In this document: positions 1 through 8,112 of the stretch, piece by piece | Position numbering within the stretch: the stretch's first letter is position 1 | How the letters are laid out: every line of letters starts with the position of its first letter | Assembly (NCBI RefSeq): GCF_000282495.1 | Contig: NZ_AKJE01000078.1 | Span: forward strand, 1-64,000 | Length of the DNA: 64,000 bases | Source: Pseudomonas sp. GM79 | Lineage (GTDB): Bacteria; Pseudomonadota; Gammaproteobacteria; Pseudomonadales; Pseudomonadaceae | Reading direction: 5' to 3' | Made by a program: the position numbers and the translations under genes | Notes under the pieces: generated by a model | What the model was told of the DNA's origin: nothing | Database searches by the model: none | What the model saw: only the letters and a program-made list of their open reading frames with translations

Positions 1-182
1 ACGACGACGATTTCAGTCGCAATACCGTTCTCTTTCAGGCGTACGGCTTCTTCCACGGCGATTTCGCAGAACGGGTTCATCGACATCTTGACGTTAGCGA
101 GGTCGACACCGGAATTGTCCGCCTTGACGCGAACTTTCACGTTGTAATCGACCACGCGTTTCACAGCTACCAGGATCTTCAT
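1..182 (-). CDS. etfB: Electron transfer flavoprotein beta subunit, N-terminal part (cut by window edge)
   Basis: The reverse strand from an ATG at 182 reads MKILVAVKRVVDYNVKVRV, the characteristic start of the ETF beta subunit, followed by the conserved stretch with MNPFCEIAVEEAVRLKE. About 60 residues are present; the rest lies beyond the left edge. ETF beta with ETF alpha accepts electrons from acyl-CoA dehydrogenases and passes them to the quinone pool through ETF dehydrogenase. It lies 37 bases downstream of the CoA-transferase gene on the same strand, two genes after an acyl-CoA dehydrogenase, so it probably ends the same operon. This could be the housekeeping etfB or a second copy; the fragment cannot tell. 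Confidence 0.9.
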   Translation of the reverse strand, partial: MKILVAVKRVVDYNVKVRVKADNSGVDLANVKMSMNPFCEIAVEEAVRLKENGIATEIVV

Positions 183-219
183 TGGGCAGTGTTCACTCGA
201 AAATAGTTGATCGTTGCTG

Positions 220-1422
220 TCAGATAGCCCCGGCTGCGCGCATTTGTTCAATGCGGTCCGTCCCCAGCCCCAGTTCCCTGAGCACCTGTTCGGTGTGTTG
301 GCCAAGGCCCGGCACAGCATCCATACGCGGTTCAAAAGCGCTGTTGCTGCCGGGCGGTAGCAGACTTGGGACGCTGCCGGCAGAGGTCTCGACTTCCCGC
401 CAGCGATCACGTGCCTGGAGTTGTGGATGGTCCCAAACACCCTGCATGTCGTTGACCCGGGCATTGGCGATCTGCGCATGCTCCAGCCGATCGAACACGG
501 CATCGAAGTTGAGCGTGGAGAACGTTTCAACGATGAGTTGTCGTAGCGCGTGACGGTTTTCGACACGTTTGAAGTTGGCCGAGAAACGCTCGTCTTTGGC
601 CAGTTCGGGCGTAAGGAGCACTTTCTCGCAAAACAGCTGCCATTCACGCTCGTTCTGCAAACCCAGCATCACGGTAGTGCCGTCGCCGATAGGGAAGGGG
701 CCGTAGGGATAAATAGTGGCGTGCGCGGCGCCGGCGCGAGGTGGTGGAGGGGCGCCGTCGTAGGCGTAGTACATCGGGTAGTTCATCCACTCGACCAGGC
801 TTTCCAGCATCGACACATCCAGGTGACTGCCTTCGCCGGTACGTTCACGCAACAACAGCGCCGACAGAATTGCGGTGTAGGCGTACATGCCGGCCGCGAT
901 GTCGGCGATCGAGCAACCGGCCTTGGCCATTTCTTCCTCGCCCGGGCCGCCGGTCACCGACAGAAAACCACCTTCGCTCTGAATCAACAGGTCGTAGGCT
1001 TTCTTCTTTTCATAGGGACCACCGACGCCATAGCCGGAAATGTCGCAGACAATCAGCCGCGGAAAGCGCTGATGCAAAGCCTCGAATGACAGCCCCATTC
1101 GCGCGGCCGCACCGGGTGCCAGGTTCTGCACGAGCACATCGGCGGTGGCCAGCAAACTGTCCAGTACCTCGGTGGCCGAGTCTTGCTTCAAATCCAGGGT
1201 CACACTTTCCTTCGAACGATTGGTCCAGACGAAGTGCGAGGCCAGGCCGTTGACGCGTTGGTCGTAACCCCGGGCGAAATCGCCTGTGCCGGGACGTTCG
1301 ACCTTGATCACGCGGGCGCCAAGGTCGGCCAGTTGTCGGGTGCAGAAGGGTGCTGCAATGGCATGCTCAAGGCTGACGACGGTAATGCCATCGAGCGGGC
1401 GGGTGCCTTTGGGCTGGCTCAT
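220..1422 (-). CDS. Class III (CaiB/BaiF) acyl-CoA transferase
   Basis: A 400-residue protein of normal length for family III CoA-transferases, which move CoA between carboxylic acids through aspartyl-CoA intermediates in the cytoplasm. It opens with PLDGITVVSLEHAIAAPFC, then ADLGARVIKVE, then TLDLK, all typical of the family. The conserved aspartate of the D-V-S-M motif is at about residue 202 (GSHLDVSM) and is the likely catalytic residue. It follows the acyl-CoA dehydrogenase by 19 bases and precedes etfB by 37, so the three look co-transcribed. The CoA acceptor and donor cannot be read from sequence; formate, carnitine, succinate and mesaconate-type acids are all known in the family. Confidence 0.88.
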   Translation of the reverse strand: MSQPKGTRPLDGITVVSLEHAIAAPFCTRQLADLGARVIKVERPGTGDFARGYDQRVNGLASHFVWTNRSKESVTLDLKQDSATEVLDSLLATADVLVQNLAPGAAARMGLSFEALHQRFPRLIVCDISGYGVGGPYEKKKAYDLLIQSEGGFLSVTGGPGEEEMAKAGCSIADIAAGMYAYTAILSALLLRERTGEGSHLDVSMLESLVEWMNYPMYYAYDGAPPPPRAGAAHATIYPYGPFPIGDGTTVMLGLQNEREWQLFCEKVLLTPELAKDERFSANFKRVENRHALRQLIVETFSTLNFDAVFDRLEHAQIANARVNDMQGVWDHPQLQARDRWREVETSAGSVPSLLPPGSNSAFEPRMDAVPGLGQHTEQVLRELGLGTDRIEQMRAAGAI

Positions 1423-1441
1423 GGTGTTATCTCTCTTGTTA

Positions 1442-2605
1442 TTAGAAAGAGCGCGGCAGCTCGAGCAGGTGTTCGGCTACGTATGACAGGATCAGGTTGG
1501 TGGAGATGGGCGCGACCTGATACAGCCGGGTTTCACGGAATTTGCGCTCGACGTCGTACTCGCAGGCGAAGCCAAAACCGCCGTGGGTCTGCAAGCAGGC
1601 GTTGGCGGCTTCCCATGAGGCTTTTGCCGCCAGGTACTTGGCCATGTTGGCGCTGGCCCCGGCGTTGATGCCGCTGTCGTATTCCTCGCAGGCACGCCAG
1701 CGCATCAGGTCGGCCGCTTCGATCTCGATGTGCGCTTCAGCGATCGGGAACTGCACGCCCTGGTTCTGTCCGATCGGGCGCCCGAACACCTCACGGTCGC
1801 GGGCATAAGCGCTGGCCTTCTCGATAAACCAGCGACCGTCACCAATGCATTCGGCAGCGATCAGGGTGCGTTCGGCATTCAGGCCGTCGAGGATGTACCG
1901 AAAGCCTTTGCCTTCCTCGCCGATCAGTGTGTCAGCGGGGATTTCCAGGTTGTCGAAGAACAACTCGTTGGTCTCGTGATTGACCATGTTGGCGATCGGC
2001 TGCACGGTCATGCCGTTGCCGATGGCCTCGCGCAGGTCCACGAGGAAGATTGACATGCCTTCGGATTTTTTCTGTACGTTGGCCAACGGTGTGGTGCGCG
2101 CCAGCAGGATCATCAGGTCGGAATGCTGGATGCGCGAGATCCATACTTTCTGCCCGTTGATTACGTACTTGTCGCCTTTGCGTACGGCGGTGGTCTTGAT
2201 TTTGGTGGTGTCGGTTCCGGTGGTGGGCTCGGTCACGCCCATCGATTGCAGGCGCAGTTCACCGCTGGCGAGTTTCGGCAGGTAGTAGCTTTTCTGCGCT
2301 TCGCTGCCGTGTCGCTGCAGGGTGAACATGTTGTACATCTGCCCGTGAACGGTGCCGGAGTTCCCGCCGCAGCGGTTCACTTCTTCCAGGATCACAGAGG
2401 CCTCGGCCAACCCAAGGCCAGAGCCGCCATATTCGGTCGGGATCATCGCGGCCAGCCAACCGGCGTCGGTCAGGGCCTTGACGAAGGTTTCCGGAAAGCC
2501 TTTTTCTTCGTCGACTTTACGCCAGTAGGCGGCATCGAATTCCGCACACAGGGCGCGTACGCCTTCGCGGATGGCATTGAGTTCTTCAGCGTTGCGGTCG
2601 GTCAT
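1442..2605 (-). CDS. Acyl-CoA dehydrogenase
   Basis: 387 residues from the ATG at 2605, chosen over an upstream start at 2632 because GAGGAG lies about 8 bases before it. FAD enzyme for alpha-beta oxidation of an acyl-CoA, passing electrons to ETF. Family features: EYGGSGLGLAEA near residue 58, the FAD/substrate segment VTEPTTGTDTTKI near 124, and the C-terminal QTHGGFGFACEYDVER stretch. The C-terminal YEGT motif that carries the catalytic Glu of medium-chain enzymes is replaced by QVAPIST. A Glu is present at about residue 245 (GLNAERTLIAAE), the position used by isovaleryl-CoA dehydrogenase, so the enzyme is probably active with that geometry. A branched or functionalised substrate is an inference. 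Confidence 0.9.
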   Translation of the reverse strand: MTDRNAEELNAIREGVRALCAEFDAAYWRKVDEEKGFPETFVKALTDAGWLAAMIPTEYGGSGLGLAEASVILEEVNRCGGNSGTVHGQMYNMFTLQRHGSEAQKSYYLPKLASGELRLQSMGVTEPTTGTDTTKIKTTAVRKGDKYVINGQKVWISRIQHSDLMILLARTTPLANVQKKSEGMSIFLVDLREAIGNGMTVQPIANMVNHETNELFFDNLEIPADTLIGEEGKGFRYILDGLNAERTLIAAECIGDGRWFIEKASAYARDREVFGRPIGQNQGVQFPIAEAHIEIEAADLMRWRACEEYDSGINAGASANMAKYLAAKASWEAANACLQTHGGFGFACEYDVERKFRETRLYQVAPISTNLILSYVAEHLLELPRSF

Positions 2606-2670
2606 TATTATTCTCCTCAGTGCGTCACGCACGGCTTTTGCCCTGCGTGACCGGGTCCGGCATAGAGCAA

Positions 2671-3267
2671 TCAGATCGGGTTGAAACCCAGGGCAGCACG
2701 AAAGCGATTCTTGATGTAGTGACCATCGCGCGGAGGCAGCACCCGCGGCGGGTTTTCCGCTTTGATCTTGATCGTTGCGAGCTTGACGCCATCGCGGGTT
2801 GCAAAGCGCTCGCGCAAGTTGTGTAGGCCTTCCATGTCGCGGATTTCATCGGTCCAGCTGAAGCCGCAAGTCTTCGCCACCTGGTCCAGGGAGATGCCAA
2901 ATCCGGCGTGGCTGACCTGCATGCCGGTTTCGCCAAAGTGACCGTTGTCCAACACAGCAATGGTCAAGTTGGCGGGCTTTTGCAGCGCGACGGTCGCCAG
3001 TGCGCCGAAGCCCATGAGCAACTCACCGTCACCCGTGACGACCACCACCGACTTGTCCGGCTGGGCATTGGCCAGGCCCAGGCCCACCGTGATCGCACTG
3101 CCCATAGCGGCCCAGAGGTAGTAGTTCAGATCGTTGTCACCGGCCGCCATGACGTCATAGGACGCCGATCCCAGGCCGGTCACGACCAGCACGTCTTTGC
3201 GGTCGGCCAGCAAGGCCTTGACCACTTCGCGACGGCACAAAGTGTGGTTTGCGCTTACTTGACCCAT
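2671..3267 (-). CDS. Thiamine-diphosphate decarboxylase, C-terminal (cofactor-binding) subunit, ComE-like
   Basis: 198 residues matching the ThDP-binding domain of split 2-oxoacid decarboxylases such as sulfopyruvate decarboxylase beta (ComE) and phosphonopyruvate decarboxylase. The cofactor motif is complete: GDGELLMGFGALATVA beginning near residue 78 and ending in VLDNGHFGETG. Near residue 53 it has the WAAMGSAITVGLGLA segment typical of the fold. The reading frame overlaps the gene for the partner subunit by 13 bases, which argues for coupled translation and a heteromeric enzyme. Sulfopyruvate, phosphonopyruvate and plain 2-oxoacids are all possible substrates; no phosphonate or sulfonate genes sit nearby, so the substrate is unknown. 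Confidence 0.82.
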   Translation of the reverse strand: MGQVSANHTLCRREVVKALLADRKDVLVVTGLGSASYDVMAAGDNDLNYYLWAAMGSAITVGLGLANAQPDKSVVVVTGDGELLMGFGALATVALQKPANLTIAVLDNGHFGETGMQVSHAGFGISLDQVAKTCGFSWTDEIRDMEGLHNLRERFATRDGVKLATIKIKAENPPRVLPPRDGHYIKNRFRAALGFNPI

Positions 3268-3794
3268 TTCTTTTCTCCAATCAGGCGCTGGCCGAGCAGC
3301 AGGGCAGTGGCGGAATCACCGTTGAAGGCCATGGTCGCGGCACCGTGCAGCAATGGGGCGACGTCTTCGGGAACGTCGGCACGCCAGGTCATGACTTTCA
3401 TCAGGTTCAGGGAGGCTTCGGTGGCCTGACCCATGGGGTTCTGCCACGCGTTGAATTCGGCCCAGTCACCGCGCATGGTGACCACCATCAACAGCGGAAA
3501 ACCGGCACAGACTTGAAGGGCCAGAGTGTTGATGCAGTTACCGACACCGCTGGACTGCATCAAGAGGGCGCCGCGCTCACCGCCCAACCAGGCGCCAGCG
3601 AGGTAGCCGATGCCTTCTTCCTCAGTGGTGAGGACAACGGCCTTGATGTCCGGGTCTGCGTACGACATGCGGATCGCCGCCGAATGGCCTGCATCCGGTA
3701 CGAAGACCACGTGTTTGACGTCGTGGGCCTTGAGCACGCGGAACACGTCCTCCTGCCAATCCTGCCCCACGGTTTGTTCAGCTTCTGTTGACAT
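3255..3794 (-). CDS. Thiamine-diphosphate decarboxylase, N-terminal (Pyr domain) subunit, ComD-like
   Basis: 179 residues resembling the alpha subunit of sulfopyruvate decarboxylase and the N-terminal domain of phosphonopyruvate decarboxylase. The activating glutamate expected for a Pyr domain is in TTEEEGIGYLAGAWLGG near residue 58, followed by ALLMQSSGVGNCIN and PLLMVVTMRGDWAEFN, which are conserved in this group. It is the first gene of the leftward operon; the next gene overlaps it by 13 bases. Together the two subunits make one ThDP active site at their interface. The presence of an acyl-CoA dehydrogenase, a CoA-transferase and ETF downstream suggests that the aldehyde or acid made here enters CoA-thioester oxidation, which is inference. 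Confidence 0.8.
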   Translation of the reverse strand: MSTEAEQTVGQDWQEDVFRVLKAHDVKHVVFVPDAGHSAAIRMSYADPDIKAVVLTTEEEGIGYLAGAWLGGERGALLMQSSGVGNCINTLALQVCAGFPLLMVVTMRGDWAEFNAWQNPMGQATEASLNLMKVMTWRADVPEDVAPLLHGAATMAFNGDSATALLLGQRLIGEKKWVK

Positions 3795-4359
3795 GCCTAT
3801 CTCCCAAGCAGTGCTGCTTTTGTGTTTTCACTCATTCTGGGAGTGCTGGAGGAGAACGACGACTACCGTTTTTGTCTTTGAGATATGCCCGTTTTGTATA
3901 GCTGGACGGCGGATGCGTGCACAGCAGTGAGCGGCGATAACTGCGAATTATGGGAAGAGGAAAACTGAGTGTTTGCCATTCACGAAAACGCTGAGCTTGA
4001 GCACGGCGCCATAGCTTTTGGGCATATCTGGTAGAGCGCGATCGGCTCTTATTGGGGAAACAGGACTAGCGTAGTTTTCCGGTTACGTCGGTACAGCGCG
4101 TAACCGACGCAACCACAACTATAAGATCCGAGGATTGCACCTATGTATGACAGCTTCCTGCAGTTGGCTTGCCCCGTCCTGTCCTCTGTCCATGACCTGT
4201 TCCACCCGCATCCATCCTCGACCTGCCGTTACAGGCACTTTGCACTTGCCTTTTTCATTCCGTAGCACGGCGGCTGACCCTGCGTTTTTCAGCGCCATCG
4301 CGTGATCACGCGGGCGCTTGTCCAGGCTACTTTCCAGAAAATACGACAACAGGTGCGTT
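3795..4359. promoter_or_regulatory. Divergent intergenic region with two inverted repeats
   Basis: Region between the leftward decarboxylase operon and the rightward symporter gene. It holds two inverted repeats visible by eye: the 10-base pair AGATATGCCC at 3881-3890 with GGGCATATCT at 4020-4029 (perfect, 139 bases apart), and CGGTTAC at 4080-4086 with GTAACCG at 4100-4106 (perfect 7-base arms, 13-base loop). Their placement between divergent genes fits operator sites, but no regulator is assigned. A reverse-strand open frame at 4119-4403 here shows no family features and is not called. Confidence 0.35.
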
Positions 4360-5664
4360 ATGAAAAACAGGCTACCGGCTGCGGCAGGCATCTTGATCGC
4401 CATGCTGCTGGGGATCGTTATCGGCTACATGATTTTCCTCAACTTCCCGGACAAAGCGGCGGCGACCCGAGTCGCCGGTTACATCTCGATCATCTCCGAT
4501 ATTTTTCTACGTCTGATCAAAATGCTCATCGGCCCCTTGGTGTTTTCGACGCTGGTGGTGGGCATCGCTCACATGGGCGACGCAAGCGCTGTGGGCCGGG
4601 TCTTTTGCAAGGCGCTGGGCTGGTTCGTCACCGCGTCGTTGATTTCGCTGTCGGTGGGGTTGGTCATGGCCAACCTGCTGCAACCCGGTCACAACCTGGG
4701 CTTGCCATTACCAGAGGTGACGAGTGCGACCAACCTGCAAACGTCAGTGTTCACCCTGAAGGATTTCGCGACGCATTTGGTGCCCAGGTCTTTCGCGGAG
4801 GCCATGGCCACTAATGAAATTCTGCAGATCGTGGTGTTCTCGCTGTTTTTTGGCGTGGCGTTGGCCTCTCTAGGCAAGAAGGCCCAAGGACTGATCAATG
4901 TCATAGAGGATTTGTCTCACGCGATGTTGAAAGTCACCGGTTACGTGATGAAGCTCGCGCCGCTGGCGGTGATGGCGGCCATGGCCGCGACCGTGGCGGT
5001 CAACGGACTCTACATTCTGGTGAAGTTCGCGGTCTTCATGCGTGACTTCTATTTCGGGCTGATCGTGCTCTGGGCAATGCTGATGTTTGCCGGTTGGATG
5101 TTCCTGGGGCGGCGCGTGTTCAAACTGGTGGTGCTGATCAGGGAAGCTTTCCTGCTGTCTTTCGCCACGGCCAGTTCCGAGTCGGCTTACCCGAAGATTC
5201 TTCATGCGCTGGATCGTTTTGGGGTCAAGCGCAGGATCTCGAGTTTCGTCATGCCCATGGGTTACTCCTTCAACCTCGACGGCTCGATGATGTACTGCAC
5301 GTTTGCCGTGCTGTTCATTGCTCAGGCCTACGGCATCGAGATGTCCATCGGTACGCAGATCACCATGTTGTTGACGTTGATGCTGACCTCCAAAGGCATG
5401 GCCGGCGTGCCGCGCGCTTCGCTGGTAGTGATTGCCGCGACCCTGACCCAGTTCGATATTCCTGAAGCCGGTTTGCTGCTGATTCTGGGAATCGACACCT
5501 TCCTCGACATGGGCCGCTCGGCCACCAACGCGGTGGGCAACTCCATCGCCACGGCGGTGGTGGCCAAATGGGAGGGCGAGTTGGTGAGTGAGGACGAGGC
5601 TGAGCGTCATGCCGCTGCGCTGGATGTTCAGGGTGACACAGGAGAAAAACCGCTGACGGTCTGA
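4360..5664 (+). CDS. Dicarboxylate/amino acid:cation symporter (DAACS family, GltP/DctA-like)
   Basis: 434 residues from the ATG at 4360; an earlier in-frame ATG at 4318 would add an unusual hydrophilic tail. The signature region is intact: MGYSFNLDGSMMYCTF, LTLMLTSKGMAGVPRASLVV, and GIDTFLDMGRSATNAVGNSIATAVVAKWEGE, matching the re-entrant loops and substrate/cation site of GltP, DctA and DauA-type carriers. Several long hydrophobic segments indicate an inner-membrane protein. It is divergent from the decarboxylase operon across a 565-base regulatory region and may import that pathway's substrate, a dicarboxylate or acidic amino acid. The exact substrate is not deducible. Confidence 0.9.
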   Translation: MKNRLPAAAGILIAMLLGIVIGYMIFLNFPDKAAATRVAGYISIISDIFLRLIKMLIGPLVFSTLVVGIAHMGDASAVGRVFCKALGWFVTASLISLSVGLVMANLLQPGHNLGLPLPEVTSATNLQTSVFTLKDFATHLVPRSFAEAMATNEILQIVVFSLFFGVALASLGKKAQGLINVIEDLSHAMLKVTGYVMKLAPLAVMAAMAATVAVNGLYILVKFAVFMRDFYFGLIVLWAMLMFAGWMFLGRRVFKLVVLIREAFLLSFATASSESAYPKILHALDRFGVKRRISSFVMPMGYSFNLDGSMMYCTFAVLFIAQAYGIEMSIGTQITMLLTLMLTSKGMAGVPRASLVVIAATLTQFDIPEAGLLLILGIDTFLDMGRSATNAVGNSIATAVVAKWEGELVSEDEAERHAAALDVQGDTGEKPLTV

Positions 5665-5812
5665 CCTGTTATCGGTGAGTCTTCAAGATCAAGGGGTGAG
5701 CATTCACACACGTGGCTGCTCACCCTTTGTCGTTTATTCGAACGTAAGGGGCGGCCACTTGTTTCGCAAAGGCGCTGGATGCAACAGCACATAAAAAACC
5801 GGGCTGGGTACC

Positions 5813-5960
5813 AATGCCGGTAAGTTAAGACGCAGAACCTGTGGGAGCGTGGCTTGCCCGCGAAGAACGATGACGCGCAGTACCTGAAAGACCGCGGTGC
5901 ATTCTTCGCGGGCAAGCCACGCTCCCACAGGATTTCGTCGCGTCTTAACTTACCGGCATT
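5813..5960. repeat. Nested perfect palindrome: REP pair inside 20-base terminal inverted repeats
   Basis: Outer arms at 5813-5832 and 5941-5960 are perfect 20-base inverted repeats (AATGCCGGTAAGTTAAGACG and its complement). Inside them, 5838-5867 and 5902-5931 are perfect 30-base inverted repeats of the Pseudomonas REP type (CCTGTGGGAGCGTGGCTTGC at the left end). The centre is 34 bases. The whole 148-base unit can fold into one long hairpin and has the layout of a miniature inverted-repeat element. No direct repeat flanking it is obvious by eye. Confidence 0.85.
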
Positions 5961-6220
5961 AGGCTGGGGGACCGCTTGGATGGCGCTGTGGAGTCTGTGC
6001 GGAAAGTGATTTGCGAAGGTGTCAGTTCGCCAGGCTGGCCTTTTCCAGCACCTTGTCCAGCCATGACTGGTCGATGGCGCCAGCGATCATCACTCGGGCT
6101 CAGTTGAGAAAAAGTGCTCCATTAATGACTAAGAGCATCGAGTTAGCGCGACTGACAAACAGCAAAACCCGGCCATGGCCGGGTACCCGATGGGTGCTTT
6201 TCAATCTGCTGTTGTAATGG
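5961..6220. other. Intergenic stretch with a short remnant of a reading frame
   Basis: No complete gene. On the reverse strand, 6022-6099 reads as an open C-terminal tail, MIAGAIDQSWLDKVLEKASL then Ala-Asn and a stop, preceded directly by another stop. It looks like the end of a lost protein gene but is too short to assign to a family. The 3' side holds the terminator at 6167-6184. The forward open frame at 6011-6217 has no recognisable features. Confidence 0.3.
6167..6184 (-). terminator. Rho-independent terminator of the MHS permease gene
   Basis: Perfect 18-base palindrome ACCCGGCCATGGCCGGGT. On the reverse strand it is followed by TTTTGCTG, giving a GC stem and short T run about 35 bases past the stop of the leftward permease gene. 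Confidence 0.65.
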
Positions 6221-7597
6221 TCAGACCCTGGCGGCACTCGGTTTTGAACAACTCTTTAGCCCTGTGCGCTCTTCGATCTCACCGCTACCGCTGATGTACC
6301 CATAGCGAGACAGATTCGGCATCAACATCGCAGCGATGAAGGTGATGGTCACTACCGCCGCAACATAGAAGAAAAAATACGCCTCGACACCCTGTGATCG
6401 GAGCGACAGGGCCACGTACTCGGCAGTGCCACCGAATGCCGCGTTGCCGACGGCATACGGAAAGCCTACGCCCAGCGCACGCACCGCAGGCGGGAACAGT
6501 TCAGCTTTGACGATCCCGGCAATCGGGGTGTAGAGCGACGCAATGGCCAGGCCGCCAAACACCAGCAGGAACGCCGTAAACGGGCTGCTGACTGACTGCA
6601 GCGAATAGAGCAGGGGGATCACCAGCAGCATGGCCAATCCGGAAAACATCAGCATGTGCGCTTTGATCCCGATACGGTCAGCGAGCAAGCCAAACAGTGG
6701 CTGGCAGAACATGAAACCGACCAGGGCTGCCGTCATGATGAAGCTGACTGTTTCCGGGCTGAAGCCAGCGGAGATCACCAGGAACTTCTGCATGTAGGTG
6801 GTGAAGGTGTAGAAATACAGCGAACCGCCGATGGTGAACGCCACGACCAGGGCGACCGCCCGTTTGTGTTTGAACATGCCGCGCAGAGAGCCGGCGTCTT
6901 TGCGGTTCATGTCTTTTTTGGTCGCGGTTTCATGCATGGCGCGCCGCAGATACACCACCACGATCGAGCTCAGGGCGCCGATGAAGAACGGAATCCTCCA
7001 GCCCCATTCGCGCAACTCTTCGCCGGTCAGGGTTTGCTGGAGAATGACCACAGTCATCAAGGCCAACAACTGCCCGGCAATGATGGTGAAGTATTGAAAC
7101 GATCCATAGAAACAGCGGCGGCCCGGTGTCGCGATTTCGCTGATGTAGGTGGCGCCGGTGCCGTACTCCGCACCGACGGACAGGCCCTGGATCAGCCTGG
7201 CCACCACGAGCAGAATCGGTGCCGCGACCCCTATAGTCGCGTAGGTCGGCATGACGGCGATCAGCAGCGAGCCAGCGCACATCATGAACACCGAGATGAT
7301 CATGGAAACCTTGCGGCCGCGAGTGTCGGCGATCCAGCCGAAAATCCAGCCACCGAGCGGGCGCATGAAAAAGCCGACGGCGAAAACCCCGGCAGTTGCC
7401 AATAGTTGGCTGGTGGTATCCCCCTTGGGGAAAAACGAAGCGGCAAAGTAAATGGCGGTGTAGGCGTAAATGAAAAAATCGTACCACTCCACCAGATTGC
7501 CCGAGCAGGCACCCATGATGGCTTTTACGCGGTTTGGCGCTTTCATCGGAGCGGTTTCGGCGGTGTGATCTTTGGCGTCTGTGATTGATGCGGACAT
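6221..7597 (-). CDS. MFS metabolite:H+ symporter (MHS family, KgtP/ProP-like)
   Basis: 458 residues from the ATG at 7597, which has GAAAGGGTG about 6 bases upstream; a longer frame to 7639 lacks such a site. MHS family hallmarks: NLVEWYDFFIYAYTAIYFA in the first membrane segment, WIFGWIADTRGRKVSM in the loop 2-3 motif, and VGAEYGTGATYISEIATPGRR between segments 4 and 5. These carriers bring carboxylates or betaines through the inner membrane with protons. It is convergent with the upstream symporter gene and divergent from the LysR gene at 8113. The closest types by feel are the alpha-ketoglutarate and citrate permeases; the substrate is not settled. Confidence 0.88.
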   Translation of the reverse strand: MSASITDAKDHTAETAPMKAPNRVKAIMGACSGNLVEWYDFFIYAYTAIYFAASFFPKGDTTSQLLATAGVFAVGFFMRPLGGWIFGWIADTRGRKVSMIISVFMMCAGSLLIAVMPTYATIGVAAPILLVVARLIQGLSVGAEYGTGATYISEIATPGRRCFYGSFQYFTIIAGQLLALMTVVILQQTLTGEELREWGWRIPFFIGALSSIVVVYLRRAMHETATKKDMNRKDAGSLRGMFKHKRAVALVVAFTIGGSLYFYTFTTYMQKFLVISAGFSPETVSFIMTAALVGFMFCQPLFGLLADRIGIKAHMLMFSGLAMLLVIPLLYSLQSVSSPFTAFLLVFGGLAIASLYTPIAGIVKAELFPPAVRALGVGFPYAVGNAAFGGTAEYVALSLRSQGVEAYFFFYVAAVVTITFIAAMLMPNLSRYGYISGSGEIEERTGLKSCSKPSAARV

Positions 7598-8112
7598 GCT
7601 GTTCACCCTTTCTTCAAGGCGAGGCGATACGAGGAGCACGCTGATGCGCGTCCGACGTGACTGGCTCGATGGGTTGTTGGGCTTAACGAAGAGGCGTGAA
7701 CCCGCCCACGGCCGGTTTTTCGGAAGAGAAGGGGGAGGGAGGATGCACGAGCGTGGCGAGCTGTACGTGGCCCGGGGAAATCGGACTGGTCAGGTAAGAC
7801 GAAGCGTTGAATATCATGGCACGAGCCCTCGAATCTTATTCTTGTAGTGAGTCGAGCGCTCTTTGGCGTCGACGTTGATTGCACGCTACCGCAGAGTGAG
7901 GAGGGTAATAAGCCGTCAGGCAGGCCTAACTGATATACCTAAATTCTATAGCTTGGCGTGCAGCCCCGGCGGGCTGGGGCATACAGGCAGCTCGAAAGCC
8001 TTGAGGCCTCACGACACGCGGTTCGCGGGGCATTCCAAGGTGCGCAAATGCGATTACACTCACAGCACTTTCGACGCATATCGCGCCGACCTCGATGCTG
8101 ACTGGCCTGGTA
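7598..8112. other. Divergent intergenic region, no gene seen
   Basis: 515 bases between the leftward permease and the rightward LysR gene. Open frames here are short and carry no family features. A small hairpin, GCCCC-N8-GGGGC, lies near 7963-7980. LysR regulators often bind between themselves and a divergent target, so a site controlling the permease may lie here, but no clear ATA-N9-TAT or similar box was found by eye. Confidence 0.3.

Noticed and set aside
4119..4403. Reverse open frame in the symporter leader
   Set aside because: No ribosome-binding site or family features and it overlaps the symporter start.
6011..6217. Forward 68-codon open frame
   Set aside because: Runs through a terminator palindrome and has no protein-like pattern; the reverse strand has a more plausible remnant.
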